Shown in pieces: positions 21,760-32,592 of a stretch of 64,000 nt of DNA; positions within the stretch are counted from its first letter, which is position 1, and each line of letters opens with the position of its first letter. Both the position numbers and the translations under genes were made by a program. This DNA is from Zygaena filipendulae (lineage: Eukaryota > Arthropoda > Insecta > Lepidoptera > Zygaenidae). Location of the stretch: contig OU015651.1 in assembly GCA_907165275.2 (NCBI GenBank), positions 13,476,501-13,540,500 of the forward strand, written 5' to 3'. Under the pieces are notes generated by a model that was given only the letters and a program-made list of their open reading frames with translations, made no database searches and was not told where the DNA came from.

Positions 21760-23520
21760 ACTGAGTGATTGGAAATAAATAAATGGTATGTTATATTGTT
21801 ATTACTCATTATTTGACTCCATTACAGTGCATTAGTGCATGAAAATTTCTAGTTTCCAGTTTGGTATTATTTATTTGAAAAAGTTTGGGTTCTTTGTATG
21901 ATATCCATTGAAAATATTCAACTTTGAGAAGAGCGCTTGAAAATGTGACCATCTACGAAAACTTTCGCGCATTTAATTCATACCGTATTATACAAGTTTT
22001 CAAGTTAGTTATACCTTCTCGGAGATTTCGTTGCATTCAAATACACGTACAAACTTTGGTTCGGATCCATTGTTAAAATTGGAAATGCCGTAGCACCTGC
22101 TTACGTGGAGTTGAAAGCATGTACGCTCTTAAAGCCGATTTTCAACTGGCAACGTTCTCAACATTGTTGTGTTTACTTTGAATTCATATACAGGATGATT
22201 TTTTACTATCGCTCATAGTTTCGGATTTTGATAAAAACTAGAACTGTGGGCCTATACTCAGATTTTTTCAAATAATTTTTTTAGCCGGGCGTCGAACCGA
22301 ACCGAATGAAAATTCAGACTTCTATATAGTTAGCGAGGTTTCTTTTATATACTCAAATGTATAACAAGAAAAAGACAAGGCTTTCATTCTGATTATATCC
22401 ACGGTAACAGATAAACAGATATTGAATTTTGTTCTCACATAATCTACTAAAAATACGGTGCTGCTCTACTAAAATCTACTAAATCTACTAAATCTACTAA
22501 ATCTACTAAATCTACTAAATCTACTAAATCTACTAAATCTACTAAATCTACTAAATCTACTAAATCTACTAAATCTAGTAAATCTACTAAATCTACTAAA
22601 TCTACTAAAATAAGGATTTCATTCTTCTCGCAGCTTCTCTCGGGCCACAGCACTTTTTTGGTTTTCTTTTGGTGTAGTGTGATAGTGTGAAATGTATACA
22701 TTCCTGAGTCCTACTTAGTTATAACCCTACCAACTTAAAGGGCTTCAACCACAGAACAAAAAATAACAGATATAAGGGACATCAACTTCGTTTAGTATGA
22801 AAACAGATGAAAACCAGTGTCGCGGGGTCATTTTCGCACACAAAACTATTCATCACGCACTAAAACTTATCATTCACTATCGTAATGAAATGTATTCAAC
22901 GCTAGGTTATGTTTTACTTAGTCACTGTTTTCAAATGGGAATATTGTGTTAAAATACTTGAGATGGCACAGAAAGAAGTTTTGGGCAAGAACTTTGCAAC
23001 GGTAGCGCGCCTACCCCGCCTGCATGCCCTCTCTAATGTATTTGCTCTGTAGCTTCAACCATTCCATATTATTCAGACATACCTACATAATCTACCTAAG
23101 ACGTATCACGAGAAGAGATAAATAAGTTTTTATAATTTTATAAATTTATTATAATATTAAGGATTTATTTATCTAAATTGTAGGAATATTATTATTTATC
23201 CCATTCAACAATTGGAGAATTGTTAGTAGCAGTTGTTTCGGTAACAAAAAAGAAACTTTGAATAAATTTTCTTGTTAGAAGCAAAAGCTGTATTTAAGAG
23301 CCAGTAAAGTGTGATTTTCGAGTCTGCAGCTGAACGGTGTGGTATGTAACGTGACACACGGCACGAAAAAATGATAATTATACAAAATCAAAATAAATTG
23401 TCATCTACATATAGACTATGTTTGTTTTATCTGCGTAAATGTACACTGGCAACATTCTCTCCCTCTTTGCCTTTGAAGCTTAACGAGTGAAACATATCCG
23501 CTGTGTACTCTGTCTAATCT
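21760..23520. other. Intergenic around the 9-bp minisatellite
   Basis: Apart from the minisatellite, no gene or repeat found. Confidence 0.5.
22464..22610 (+). repeat. Minisatellite, unit TCTACTAAA
   Basis: About 16 copies of a 9-bp unit, nearly all identical (one CTAGTAAAT variant). On the minus strand it reads as an open Val-Asp-Leu repeat, which is a result of the unit length and not a gene. Confidence 0.9.
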
Positions 23521-23524
23521 AATG

Positions 23525-23848
23525 GGGATGTGGACTACTTTTGAAAATCAAAATTCTAATTAGTCCGTCAGTTAGAAAATAAAAAAAACAGTAGACACGT
23601 ATTTTTTGTTTTTTCAAATAAATTAAAGTATACAGAGATAAAGCGCATTAAAGTTTAGGGTAAGGGGGTCGTGACGTCACTAACCGCTAAAACCGCCATA
23701 CAAACTGTCAGAATAGTGACGTCACGCGAAATTTCAACTAAATAAATCGGCGTTATTTTTTGATTACGTAAAAAAAGAAAAAATACGTGTCCAATATTTT
23801 TTAATAATCTACAAGACGGACTAAAAAATAAAAATTAGTCAACATGCA
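23525..23848. mobile_element. MITE carrying paired TGACGTCA sites, copy d
   Basis: Nearly identical to copy a, including both GTGACGTCAC boxes. Confidence 0.8.
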
Positions 23849-23896
23849 TTTAATAAAAACCATTCGAACCACATAACTATTTTTTTACAATAATAA

Positions 23897-24036
23897 CCGA
23901 AAGACGTCCACACAGGCCTCCCCCAAGGATCGCCACAATGACCGGTCTCGCGATTCCGCATCCACGCGACCTTCACCAAGTCGTCGGTCCATCTTTTAGC
24001 AGGCCTACCTAAGCCGCGCCTTCCGGTCCGTGGTCA
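23897..24036 (-). mobile_element. RTE-clade LINE C-terminal scrap
   Basis: The minus strand shows RWTDDLVKVA and then, in other frames, DRSLWRSLGEA, the RTE end motif, broken by frameshifts. It starts 50 bp beyond a TGACGTCA MITE (23525-23848). Confidence 0.7.
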
Positions 24037-24039
24037 TTA

Positions 24040-25550
24040 TAATTTGCTGGTGGTTATTATTATTAATAAACACTAACCTTATCTTGCTTCGCATCAGCAC
24101 GTTTGACAACACACACGCTGAGGCCTACCAGGGTCCGCGCATCGCCTACCAGCGCGTAGCACGCCAAGCTCGTCCGTTGTTTCAGACGATTGCGCCAGAT
24201 ATCGCGCATGCTCTTCATGCATATCGGATCATTGCAAAATCCTAGTGAAGATATCAATGAAATGTCCTCGCTCAGCCTCGTAGCGGGCACCCACATCACG
24301 TCTTGCGGTTCGCCGTCGTATGTTTTGTTTGACGCATATTTAGGCAATGTGTCGCGACAACGGTAACCATACGTTCCGTTTTGAAAGTTCCAAACTTAAC
24401 TTTAATCCTGACCAACGTAATTGCTAAAGTTGGAACGCAAAACCTTGTTCGCGGTTCCCGCGATTTACTGTCAGACATTTTGTAAGTAATACTGCAGCTT
24501 TGAGACATTAACAGTAGGTAGGTACATGTGATGGCATTGGACGATGTAAAATCAAGCGCGTTATTTCGAAACGTTATAGGTAATACCAGAACGAAGAACG
24601 AATCATTTGTTTTAATTTCGGTTCTGACGTGGTTTCACCCACGGTAATTACGGAGTTCCCGCGGGAATTCTCGGATAAAAGTACCCTGTGTCGTTCAGTG
24701 TACCCTTGACAACGTGTATGCAAACTGAACTCTGAAATGTTTACGGGGGAATTCTAATTTGAAGCAAAAACAAACATCCTTTCCCCGATCGCTCGTAAAC
24801 CATTCCACAGTCGCTCGCTGAATTGGTTCATCTACATATTTTCAAATTTTACCCACCATAAAATAGTAGTAGCTGTGTATTTACGTACTTACCGTACGTA
24901 CCAGTTTCGGGTCAAAATGCACCCTTGGGATGGTCGATAAAAAATTACGATGCAACAGAGGCTCGCGTTTAAAGAATTCAATAGGCACTTCCTATTCCAG
25001 TTTTTTTTTTTTTTTTTTTTTTTTACAACGCACCGAGCGTCAAGTCAATTTGCAAAAGCGAGTGGAATTCGGAACAGGTGTGTGACGGGACGCTCAAAAA
25101 TTCAACGCTGTCAAGTATGTCGTTTTCGCAATAAAGTTTATCATGGGACGGTTAGAATTTTTTACTGTTTTTTTTTTTAACAAAACATGACCGTGTCGTA
25201 CTTACCCTCGTTTTGCTACTGGCAGTCTGTGGTTTTTTTTTATTCAATATTTTAAAAGAGTGCGATAAGTTGTCATCATTTTTTTCTTTCTCTACATAAT
25301 TTATACCGGAGAGTTTGTTTTGTTTTGTTTTTGACGTCAGTTTTATTTTTTGTTTTACGAATTAGTTTATCGAGGTTGACATTGTGTAACTTGTGTAAGC
25401 GTGATGGAATTTATATAATAGTGATCCATTAGTGATGAACAGTGAGTGGAAACAGTAAAATACAATGAAATAGGGTGTTCGCTGGGAGGTTATCGTTTTA
25501 CCTACATATAATGTTAGTCCGTAATTGGCAGTAAGTAATGTATAAAAGTA
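24040..25550. other. Intergenic, no gene
   Basis: GC-richer blocks at 24080-24500 and 25030-25140 have no reading frame with homology. An ATG in good context at 24478 (minus, MSDSKSREPRTRF) is not followed by a convincing donor. T runs at 25001 and 25160. Confidence 0.4.
24626..24725 (-). mobile_element. Helitron-like 3' remnant
   Basis: Hairpin and CCCGCGGGAATTC block to CAACGTGTATGCAAAC. The 5' half is lost. Confidence 0.55.
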
Positions 25551-25585
25551 CTGTTAATTAGTTTTTAAGTTCTGTGGATTAAAGT

Positions 25586-25622
25586 AAATAAATAAATAAA
25601 TAATAAATAAATAAATAAATAA
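25586..25622 (+). repeat. (AAAT)n microsatellite
   Basis: About nine AAAT units with one interruption. Confidence 0.85.
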
Positions 25623-25890
25623 CTTCCTACAAAGCATCCCACAAGTGCACCTTACTTGTGAAGAATTGCTTCCAGATGTCCCGATAAAGCATCGAAATGT
25701 ATCGTAAATAACTACAGAATAGAAAGACATCTGAATTGGCTGTAATTGACTTAGATTCCTTTGCCTTCTCCAAACGGAGTAAATTAAAAAAACAGTTTTT
25801 GGTTGGTTTGTTTTCGTAGGGTGTGATTTTTTCAACTGCTCAACCGTTTGTAAGAAATCTTTCAATGATAGGAAGCAACAGCTACTCACT
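25623..25890. other. Possible decayed relative of the AGGGTACTTGCATGAA MITE
   Basis: Shares TTCCTTTGCC ... GGAGTAAAT spacing and a GCATCGAAATG word with 5150-5270; weak. Confidence 0.3.
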
Positions 25891-25973
25891 AAAATACATC
25901 TAAGTACCTAATACGGTCTGTGGGCAGTTTCAAATTCATACAAGTAGAATTACGGGAAAAGCTATTTGGTATC

Positions 25974-26112
25974 TTTTTTTATGTCATAGGAGGCGAACGG
26001 GCAAGTGGTATACCTTATGGGAAGTGATTACCGCCGCCCATGGACATCTGCAACAACAGAAGGCATGCAGGTGCATTGCCAACCTGGAATGGGGATGGGA
26101 ATGGTATATTAC
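25974..26112 (-). mobile_element. Retroposon with TGACATAAAA tail
   Basis: Minus-strand copy of a dispersed sequence containing CCATGGGCGGCGGTAATCAC and ending in a TATGACATAAAAAA tail. It could be a SINE or the 3' end of a LINE. Confidence 0.65.
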
Positions 26113-26119
26113 ATAGTTA

Positions 26120-27120
26120 CGAGTAATTTATTAGGTCTAGAAATAGGACACAGGGCTTCATACCTATATAAAGATTGATGCGGGTGAAACAGCGAAGGGA
26201 AAAGCAACTAGCTTATCCATAAAACAAGCGGCTCCCAAGTGTCCCATTGGTAATTAAAAGCAGAATATCAAACCCGAGTTTTGTAGGTCGAGGCTCGAGA
26301 GCGCCGTCTATTGTGGAACACGTACCGGGCAATCATAATTCCCAAAGAACAATGCGTTCCAAATAGACGATGCCGGTGCAAAGCGCTGTACTGTTGTAAA
26401 TCATTTTGCATGAACAAAGTGCGTCCGTTGCCGCCGCGATAACAATTTGTCAAAGGACTTTCCCATCGTAAATCCTTCTAGTATTATTAACTAGCGAATT
26501 GCTTACGGTTTCGTGTTCACTCGATTTTCTTAAGTTATCTTATTTATTGTTGTTATAAACATGTTCCATCATCAGTGATGAAGCGTTTCCTATTTGCTTC
26601 GATAGCCGGGAGAAACATTCTTCCATGTTTTTTAAATACGTATCAAAAATTCGCCTTTTATCTCATTTTTTTTCTATTGCGGGTTCTAAAATAAAATAGA
26701 ACGACAAAATCTACAGATTCTAACCGGAACTTTCTTATACTTAATATTCACCACGTGTATTCCAACCAGACGTACCTATTCCAACTGTAATTTTAACCTG
26801 TAGAAAATCTTTGGTGAAGCGTCGAGTTACACAGATTACAGTTTCAAAAAGAAGAGAACTGCTGACAGAAATAGTTAATACAATTTCTTTTACACGAAGA
26901 TATCATAAAATTACGCAATAAAGTAGTTTATTATTAAAATTAATATGTTTATTTTATAGTTGATGTAAGTTGATCATCAAATTATTCGAAAAAAATATCA
27001 TCTTTAGTGTCCTGTGTACATATTTGTCTTTATAGAGTGGAATTGTAGGTACAAAAGATAGTGGTAGGTATGTTGTTCTATTTCACGAAGTCCGCTCTGC
27101 CCCTGGTTTATTAGTAGTGA
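26120..27120. other. Intergenic, nothing recognised
   Basis: A GC-richer unique patch at 26265-26460, the rest AT-rich. Confidence 0.45.
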
Positions 27121-27130
27121 CGTGTAGCAA

Positions 27131-27363
27131 CGCAGATAAGCAATAACATGTTAACCCACAAAATTAAGTTATTGATTCAGAACGAGTTATTGAGAGCTAG
27201 ATAACGTTTTTTTAATTATGTGTTTACCTTATTACATTTTTTAAATATGTAACTAAATATTGAACGTAAAAAATGTTGACGAAAAATGGCGCTATAATTT
27301 TAAAACACGATTTACTCAAAATTTCTCCAGTGTGGGTCAACACACTATTGCTTATCTATGTCC
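27131..27363. mobile_element. GGACGCAGATAAGC MITE
   Basis: Full-length except for the first bases; flanking duplication not visible. Confidence 0.75.
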
Positions 27364-27394
27364 ATTTGTGTGTGTAAACTTTTTTATAAAACAA

Positions 27395-27532
27395 GCTTTT
27401 ATTCAGATGCACTAAAAAGAATAAACCATGCATTGTCATCCAAACTAAACGTGTGTACAAAATTTCAGCTCAATCGGTTGAAGATATCTTATTGAAAATT
27501 GAGTTGCAAGATTCCACCCGTACAAATATAGT
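27395..27532 (-). repeat. Dispersed repeat, inverted partner of 6505-6665
   Basis: Shares GAACAAACCATGCATTGTC-type and ACTCAATTTT blocks in inverted order. Confidence 0.5.
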
Positions 27533-27604
27533 TATAAATTAAATAAAAGCCTTTATAACAGGTTACCGTCTAAAGGTTTTTATAATTAATTTTTTGTTAT
27601 TAAG

Positions 27605-27694
27605 CGAGTGGATTAAACCGAAATTAGAGTCCGAAGTAAAGCACATAATTCATTTAACGGAATTATTTAATTTGGTCCGTTTTATCTATCTTAG
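27605..27694 (+). CDS. Unidentified plus-strand exon candidate
   Basis: Possible 90-nt exon (EWIKPKLESEVKHIIHLTEL...) between ttttttgttattaag and TTAG|gtcaag. Helical-looking peptide, no family recognised. The phase does not fit the other plus-strand candidates directly. Confidence 0.2.
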
Positions 27695-27779
27695 GTCAAG
27701 TTCTGCTCATCTCTTTGTGTATAACATGACCTCATTTAGGTTGTTTTTGTCACCTACATTGCCTTGTCATATTTGCTAA

Positions 27780-29220
27780 ACATAATAATTATAATATTGG
27801 TATAATATGTACTTTAATTATAATTATAATATTTTTAGATTTGACAGATTAAGAAGCTTAGGTATTGAAAGTTGTAGCTTGAACAGTCATTTAAATAAAT
27901 AGGGGTTCAAAAAGAGCAAAATTTACTACTGACTGATTGGCTGAATGATCGATATTATAAAGCACTTCTTTATTTTGGATGAGACATAGTGCTAACGGGT
28001 CTCTAAATTTTTAGGCTGTTACTTGGTCTATGTTTTTTGTGGATTGTTTATCTCTTAAATACATTATAATTCCGAACTGATGGTCAGATTCAATTAATTA
28101 TGCAAGAAGAATTTCAAAATTCCAACAAAGTCATCTTGCATTACTGACCCAAATGTTTGACTGAGTACTGAGCAGTAGGTAATAAAACTAACGTATTTGG
28201 TCAATAATCATCTACCAAATCCGTAAAAGGGTCTGAAAAGGTCGGCTGGTATAATTGGAGCGTATCCTCATTAATATTTATTTATTTCCATAAAATATCC
28301 TATATGTGGATCTATTTAATCAATAGATATTACAGATTACTTATCTCATGAGAAATATGTAATTAATCGGTAAATACGTAGATTGTCGTAGATATGTAAT
28401 CAACTGCGGATATCCTTTTGGGAAATTGTATTTTTCTTTGGCAACATTTAGCAAGTGTAAGAAAATAAGAAGCACAGTTATCTTAACTACTTCATTGGCT
28501 ATATATTCTCAGTAGTACAATATCAATAGAAACCTTTAAGTATCATTAGTTCATTAAAATTTTATAAAATTATCAATAGTAGATACAATGATAGCAATAT
28601 TTTCTTCAAAATTCTTATAAAGATTCCATAGGCTTAGCTCAGATACTTGCTAAGATTACCCAATTAAAATTATTAATGAACTAATGAAACTCAAAAGTTG
28701 CAGAAGCACAATCAATTGGTCTTTTGATTGAACTACTGAGAATAGACCCAATTAATTTAAAAATAAAAGCTTTGAATAGTTCTAGATGGATTTATTAACA
28801 TAGAATAGATTTAGAACTCAAGTTGGGTAACAAACCGCACCCTTATAATTAAAGTGACCTTACTCAAAATTTCTGTAACTGCTGATATTGATATGAATTT
28901 TATTAAAAATAACTCCAAAATCATGTGCCGAAAAAGAGCCTGAGTAGTAAGGGACAGCCTATATCCATCGGTCATTTTTTATGTTCGCATTATTCACCAA
29001 CGCATAAAGACATTTCTGTTCATTTCCCACAAATTGCAATTTTAGAGTTAGGTCACTTTAATTCTAAAGGTGCGAAATGAAAATTGTAGAGATTACCTAC
29101 TCAACTGGCCACAAATAATACAATTTAATCATCGGCACTGTGTTCTAAAGTGGTCTGAATAGTTGTTTTCAATTTTGAACTAAATGAAATTCGAATTTGA
29201 AGGTTTTCTAAAGCTAAAAA
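27780..29220. other. Intergenic, nothing recognised
   Basis: Low complexity AT-rich sequence; no repeat shared with the rest of the window. Confidence 0.5.
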
Positions 29221-29332
29221 GGTGTCGATATGTCAACACAACAAATTGAGAGAATGCACAATATTATAATATCAGCATATCTTATTGCAGTTTTTCCTCC
29301 TTTAATACTTATAATATCATTGAATTTTTCAG

Positions 29333-29416
29333 TGTGTAGGTTTATTTCCTCTTTTACTTCTTTTACCACTTATCAACGAGCATCCGAACCATGAAAGAGA
29401 AATATTCGCAATTGAG
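29333..29416 (+). CDS. Unidentified plus-strand exon candidate
   Basis: Acceptor ttgaatttttcag, 28 codons (hydrophobic CVGLFPLLLLLPLI, then NEHPNHEREIFAIE), donor TGAG|gtcagt. Phase 0 out, compatible with the candidate at 30375. An ATG at 29229 opens a different hydrophobic frame across this site, so the reading is uncertain. Confidence 0.3.
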
Positions 29417-29419
29417 GTC

Positions 29420-30150
29420 AGTTTTTTTTTCAGAAAACATTTCCAATATGTTTACATTTAGCTGCAAATTAATATTTTGAATTAAAAGAAACAGTCTATG
29501 TTACTATAAAAAAGTACTTACCTATTAACTCTGCTGTTGATTTTGTTTGAACGCTTTCAAAACTTACATACAGAGTAGAACATGGTAGTGATTATATACT
29601 TACCTGCTTTACATGATTTAAAAAAAAACTATTGAGATAAAGCCTTTTTATTAAAATTAGTATTTAAAATAAGCTTACTGACTGCAAATGAAACTGTATA
29701 CGAGACGGTACTTGTATAATCGTATTAGAAAAAGGAACATACGTATAATATTATAGCATCGAAAAAGGTGAGAGAGAACTCCCTACACACACCTCTGCGT
29801 CCGACATGACTTTGATAAATTACTTTTATTGGTACATTTGTCATAGATGTCATCAATCATCCCCGTCCTATAACGACTCTACAAGGAGATTCTTATCTCT
29901 CATATTAAATCGGTATTATACCAATGGTAATTGAACGTCGATTTGTGTGTAGACGTTATCGGTAGTAGTGATTTGTCAAATGCAAACATCTGTTTGTTAG
30001 TAACGATATTAAAACGATATTGTCCAAAGTCAATAGTTAATAGAAAAAAAAGAAAGAAAGAAAGAAAGAAAATACATTTATTTCAGTACAACACACAAGA
30101 AAAAGAAACAAACATAAACAGTGCCTAGTCTAAAAAAGACATAATATCTA
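29420..30150. other. AT-rich sequence between exon candidates
   Basis: No element apart from the (GAAA)n run. Confidence 0.45.
30045..30071 (+). repeat. (GAAA)n microsatellite
   Basis: A run of AAAG units after an A tract. Confidence 0.85.
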
Positions 30151-30155
30151 AAACG

Positions 30156-30310
30156 GTGTGTTCCGGCAGCCCCACTTGAAAGCCAGTATCCATCCCCATT
30201 CCATGTCGGCAACGCACCTGCATGCCTTCTGGTGTTGTAGATGTCCATGGGCGGCGGTAATCACTTACCATCAGGTGTACCACTTGCCCGCCCCCTGACA
30301 TAAAAAAAAT
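30156..30310 (+). mobile_element. Retroposon with TGACATAAAA tail
   Basis: Plus-strand copy: GTGTTCCGGCAGCCCC at the head, CATGGGCGGCGGTAATCAC in the body, and CCCCTGACATAAAAAAAA at the end. Confidence 0.7.
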
Positions 30311-30374
30311 TGTAAAACAATGTTTCTTTTCCCCTTATGTATACCTTTATTTTGATGTTTTTTTTTTTGAACAG

Positions 30375-30609
30375 GCCACAGCTCATCTCGGTGTGGTCGA
30401 AGATTTTAAACACACCGGGCCTCAAATCAGAATTCAGAATATCTTGATGGACGAAAGATTTGCTAGCAAAAAAGGGCAAACAAACCGTGTAGGTAATGTT
30501 TTAATGAATTTTATATACTTAATACAAGAATTTTATATAAGAACGAAACATTTTTTTCAACATACTCAAAAAATTAAACTTTATTGCGAAACAAGAAGTC
30601 TACAATTGG
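30375..30609 (+). CDS. Unidentified plus-strand exon candidate
   Basis: Acceptor ttttttttttgaacag, then an open frame beginning ATAHLGVVEDFKHTGPQIRI. It may end at 30492 (GTAG|gtaatg) or run on in the same frame to 30609 (ATTG|gtgagt). It joins the 29333-29416 candidate in frame. Product not recognised. Confidence 0.3.
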
Positions 30610-30823
30610 TGAGTATTTCGTCGTATATGAGACTTGAAGAACGCAACGAAAAATAACGAGCCTGTCAACAGGATTAATATGAAATGTTTTCTCTTCTTTT
30701 TCCAAACTTTTACTAATGCGTTATATTATTTTCGCTTGGATATGTGCCTTAAGGCACCATAAATAAAACCATATGCAATGAATCTAACTTATTTTTTCTC
30801 ATTCAAATCAATCTTATACCTTA

Positions 30824-31250
30824 CCAGGAGTTCCCGCGGGAGTTCTGGGATACAAAGCTTCATTTTGTGCCCCTGAAAAACGTGTATGTAAAATGTAAAG
30901 TTTCGCGATGATCAGTTGAGTACCTACCAATTCAGTTAAGGTGTGAGATGTTAACAGACAGACATTCGCGTTTATAATAGGACGCAGATAAGCAATAACA
31001 TGTTAACCCACAAAATTAAGTTATTTATTCAGAACGATTTATTGAGAGTTAGGGAACGTTTTTTAATTATGTATTGTTGTATATATGTATTAATTATTAC
31101 CTTATTACATTGCTTAAATATGTAACTAAATATTGAACATAAAAAATGTTGACAGAAATGGCGCTCCTACTTTTAAAACACGATTTACTCAAAATTTCTC
31201 CAGTGTGGGTTAACACACTATTGCTTATTTCTGTCCAATATTAGTAGGTA
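30824..31250 (-). mobile_element. Helitron-like element split by a MITE
   Basis: Body at 30824-30979, interrupted by a GGACGCAGATAAGC MITE, with the first bases of the element at 31237-31250. The hairpin end is missing. Confidence 0.65.
30980..31236. mobile_element. GGACGCAGATAAGC MITE inside a Helitron-like start
   Basis: AATA on both sides. Removing the element and one AATA restores the Helitron 5' sequence TTTATAATATTAGTAGG, which is the best proof of a 4-bp duplication. It carries a 20-bp insertion of AT-rich sequence. Confidence 0.85.
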
Positions 31251-31440
31251 TTATATACATTTATAAGATCTTACTTCATTCCATTTTTATTTCAGTGTGT
31301 TTTCATACAACTTTTATGATAAAAAAAAACAACTTTTGTTAATTAATTTTATCTCCAGTTTATTATAATAAGATTACAATATAAATTACGCAGATTATTT
31401 ATTTTCTTATTTATGCTAACATATATTTTATTGAAAGAAC

Positions 31441-31754
31441 CAGTGGTGGATTTAGGTGCACATTTGGAGCCCGTAGATAATTATTTAAATTTAGCTCCTA
31501 CCGACTTGTAAATGTCGATACCCTAGTTCAAAATCATGTTGATTGGATTTTTTTTATCATTAAAATTATAACTTAATGATTTGTATACTAGTGGATCAAT
31601 GTGTCAGTTCCTAGATTTTTTTGACAACCAAAGAGAAGTTATGATTGCACAAGAAATAGTTTTTTTTGGTTAAAATTTGACCCCAAATTTGCAGCCCCCA
31701 AAATCTGCCACCCTATGCTCCTGGCTATTCAGCCTGATGGTCAATCCGCCACTG
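31441..31754. mobile_element. hAT-like MITE, 314 bp
   Basis: Ends CAGTGGTGGATT and AATCCGCCACTG. The 8-bp flanks GAAAGAAC and CATAGAAC match at 6 of 8, as expected for an aged hAT duplication. No transposase. Confidence 0.65.
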
Positions 31755-32117
31755 CATAGAACCTCTACAAAAATACACTATTTCACAAGAGTCTAGATTA
31801 TGAATATGGTATATACTTATACGTACATCGAGCTTAACTTATGATATGTAGGTAGTAGTAGTACATACCTACATTTACCGTAGTAGGTACCTAAACAATA
31901 TATCACAATAGCTAAACATGAATGCTGAAAACGAAATAATTAATCACTAATAAAATAGCCAATAGCAATCCGGATTATTCATCACTACCTATACCAAGGC
32001 TGCTATTAAATGTCACGTCATTATTTCACATATTTGCTGCTATCTCCGTGATTATTAAAATTATCTCAAATCAAATCAAATATGCTTTATTGCCCCAGAA
32101 GAGAAAATAAAAACTAA

Positions 32118-32353
32118 CCGCCGCACTCAGAGTCGACTTTAATGATTACTTAGTTAAGTATAGATTTTTAAAACAAAACTGCCGCAATCAGACAAGTTTG
32201 ATAAATTATTGTTAATTGGCATTTAACTAATTAGTTACATCTCATTAAATGCCAATTAACATTAATTTACTGAACGTCTCTGATTGGGGCAGTTTTGTTT
32301 TAAAAATCTATACTTAACTAAGTAATCATTAAAGTCGACTCTGAGTGCGGCCG
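32118..32353. mobile_element. CCGCCGCACTC MITE
   Basis: Full-length foldback, 179 bp from the stop codon of the MINDY-4B-like gene, so probably within or near its 3' untranslated region. Flanks TAA and TTA. Confidence 0.85.
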
Positions 32354-32531
32354 TTAGACAGATAAAAAGTAAATACAGAGCAAAAGGCGGCCTTATTGCT
32401 AGAGGCAATCTTTTCAAGGCAACCTTAAGGTGATAGAGAGCTGTAAATAGAAATCTCATCTACTAGTACTACAGGACTTATATAAGTAATGGCTACTATA
32501 TTACTTATCTGCAATCTGAGAAGTAATTACA

Positions 32532-32592
32532 TTAATTTACTTCGCCCAAAAACGGAGTCGGTCCCGTCCAAGAGATTTTCGCATCTTGCCAC
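32532..32592 (-). CDS. MINDY4B: MINDY-4B-like exon 12 (stop)
   Basis: 61 nt after acceptor taattaatttacag. It encodes WQDAKISWTGPTPFLGEVN and then TAA at 32534-32532. Relatives end with TKW-x-x-A-x-I-x-W-x-G-x-x-PF, so this is the conserved C-terminus. An AATAAA for the minus strand lies at 32091-32086, beyond a MITE at 32118-32353; whether it is the polyadenylation signal is not certain. Confidence 0.85.

Noticed and set aside
22447..22701. 84-codon open frame with Val-Asp-Leu repeats on the minus strand
   Set aside because: It is produced entirely by a 9-bp minisatellite.
24296..24508. Start exon with MSDSKSREPRTRF on the minus strand
   Set aside because: The ATG context is good, but there is no convincing donor, homology or continuation.
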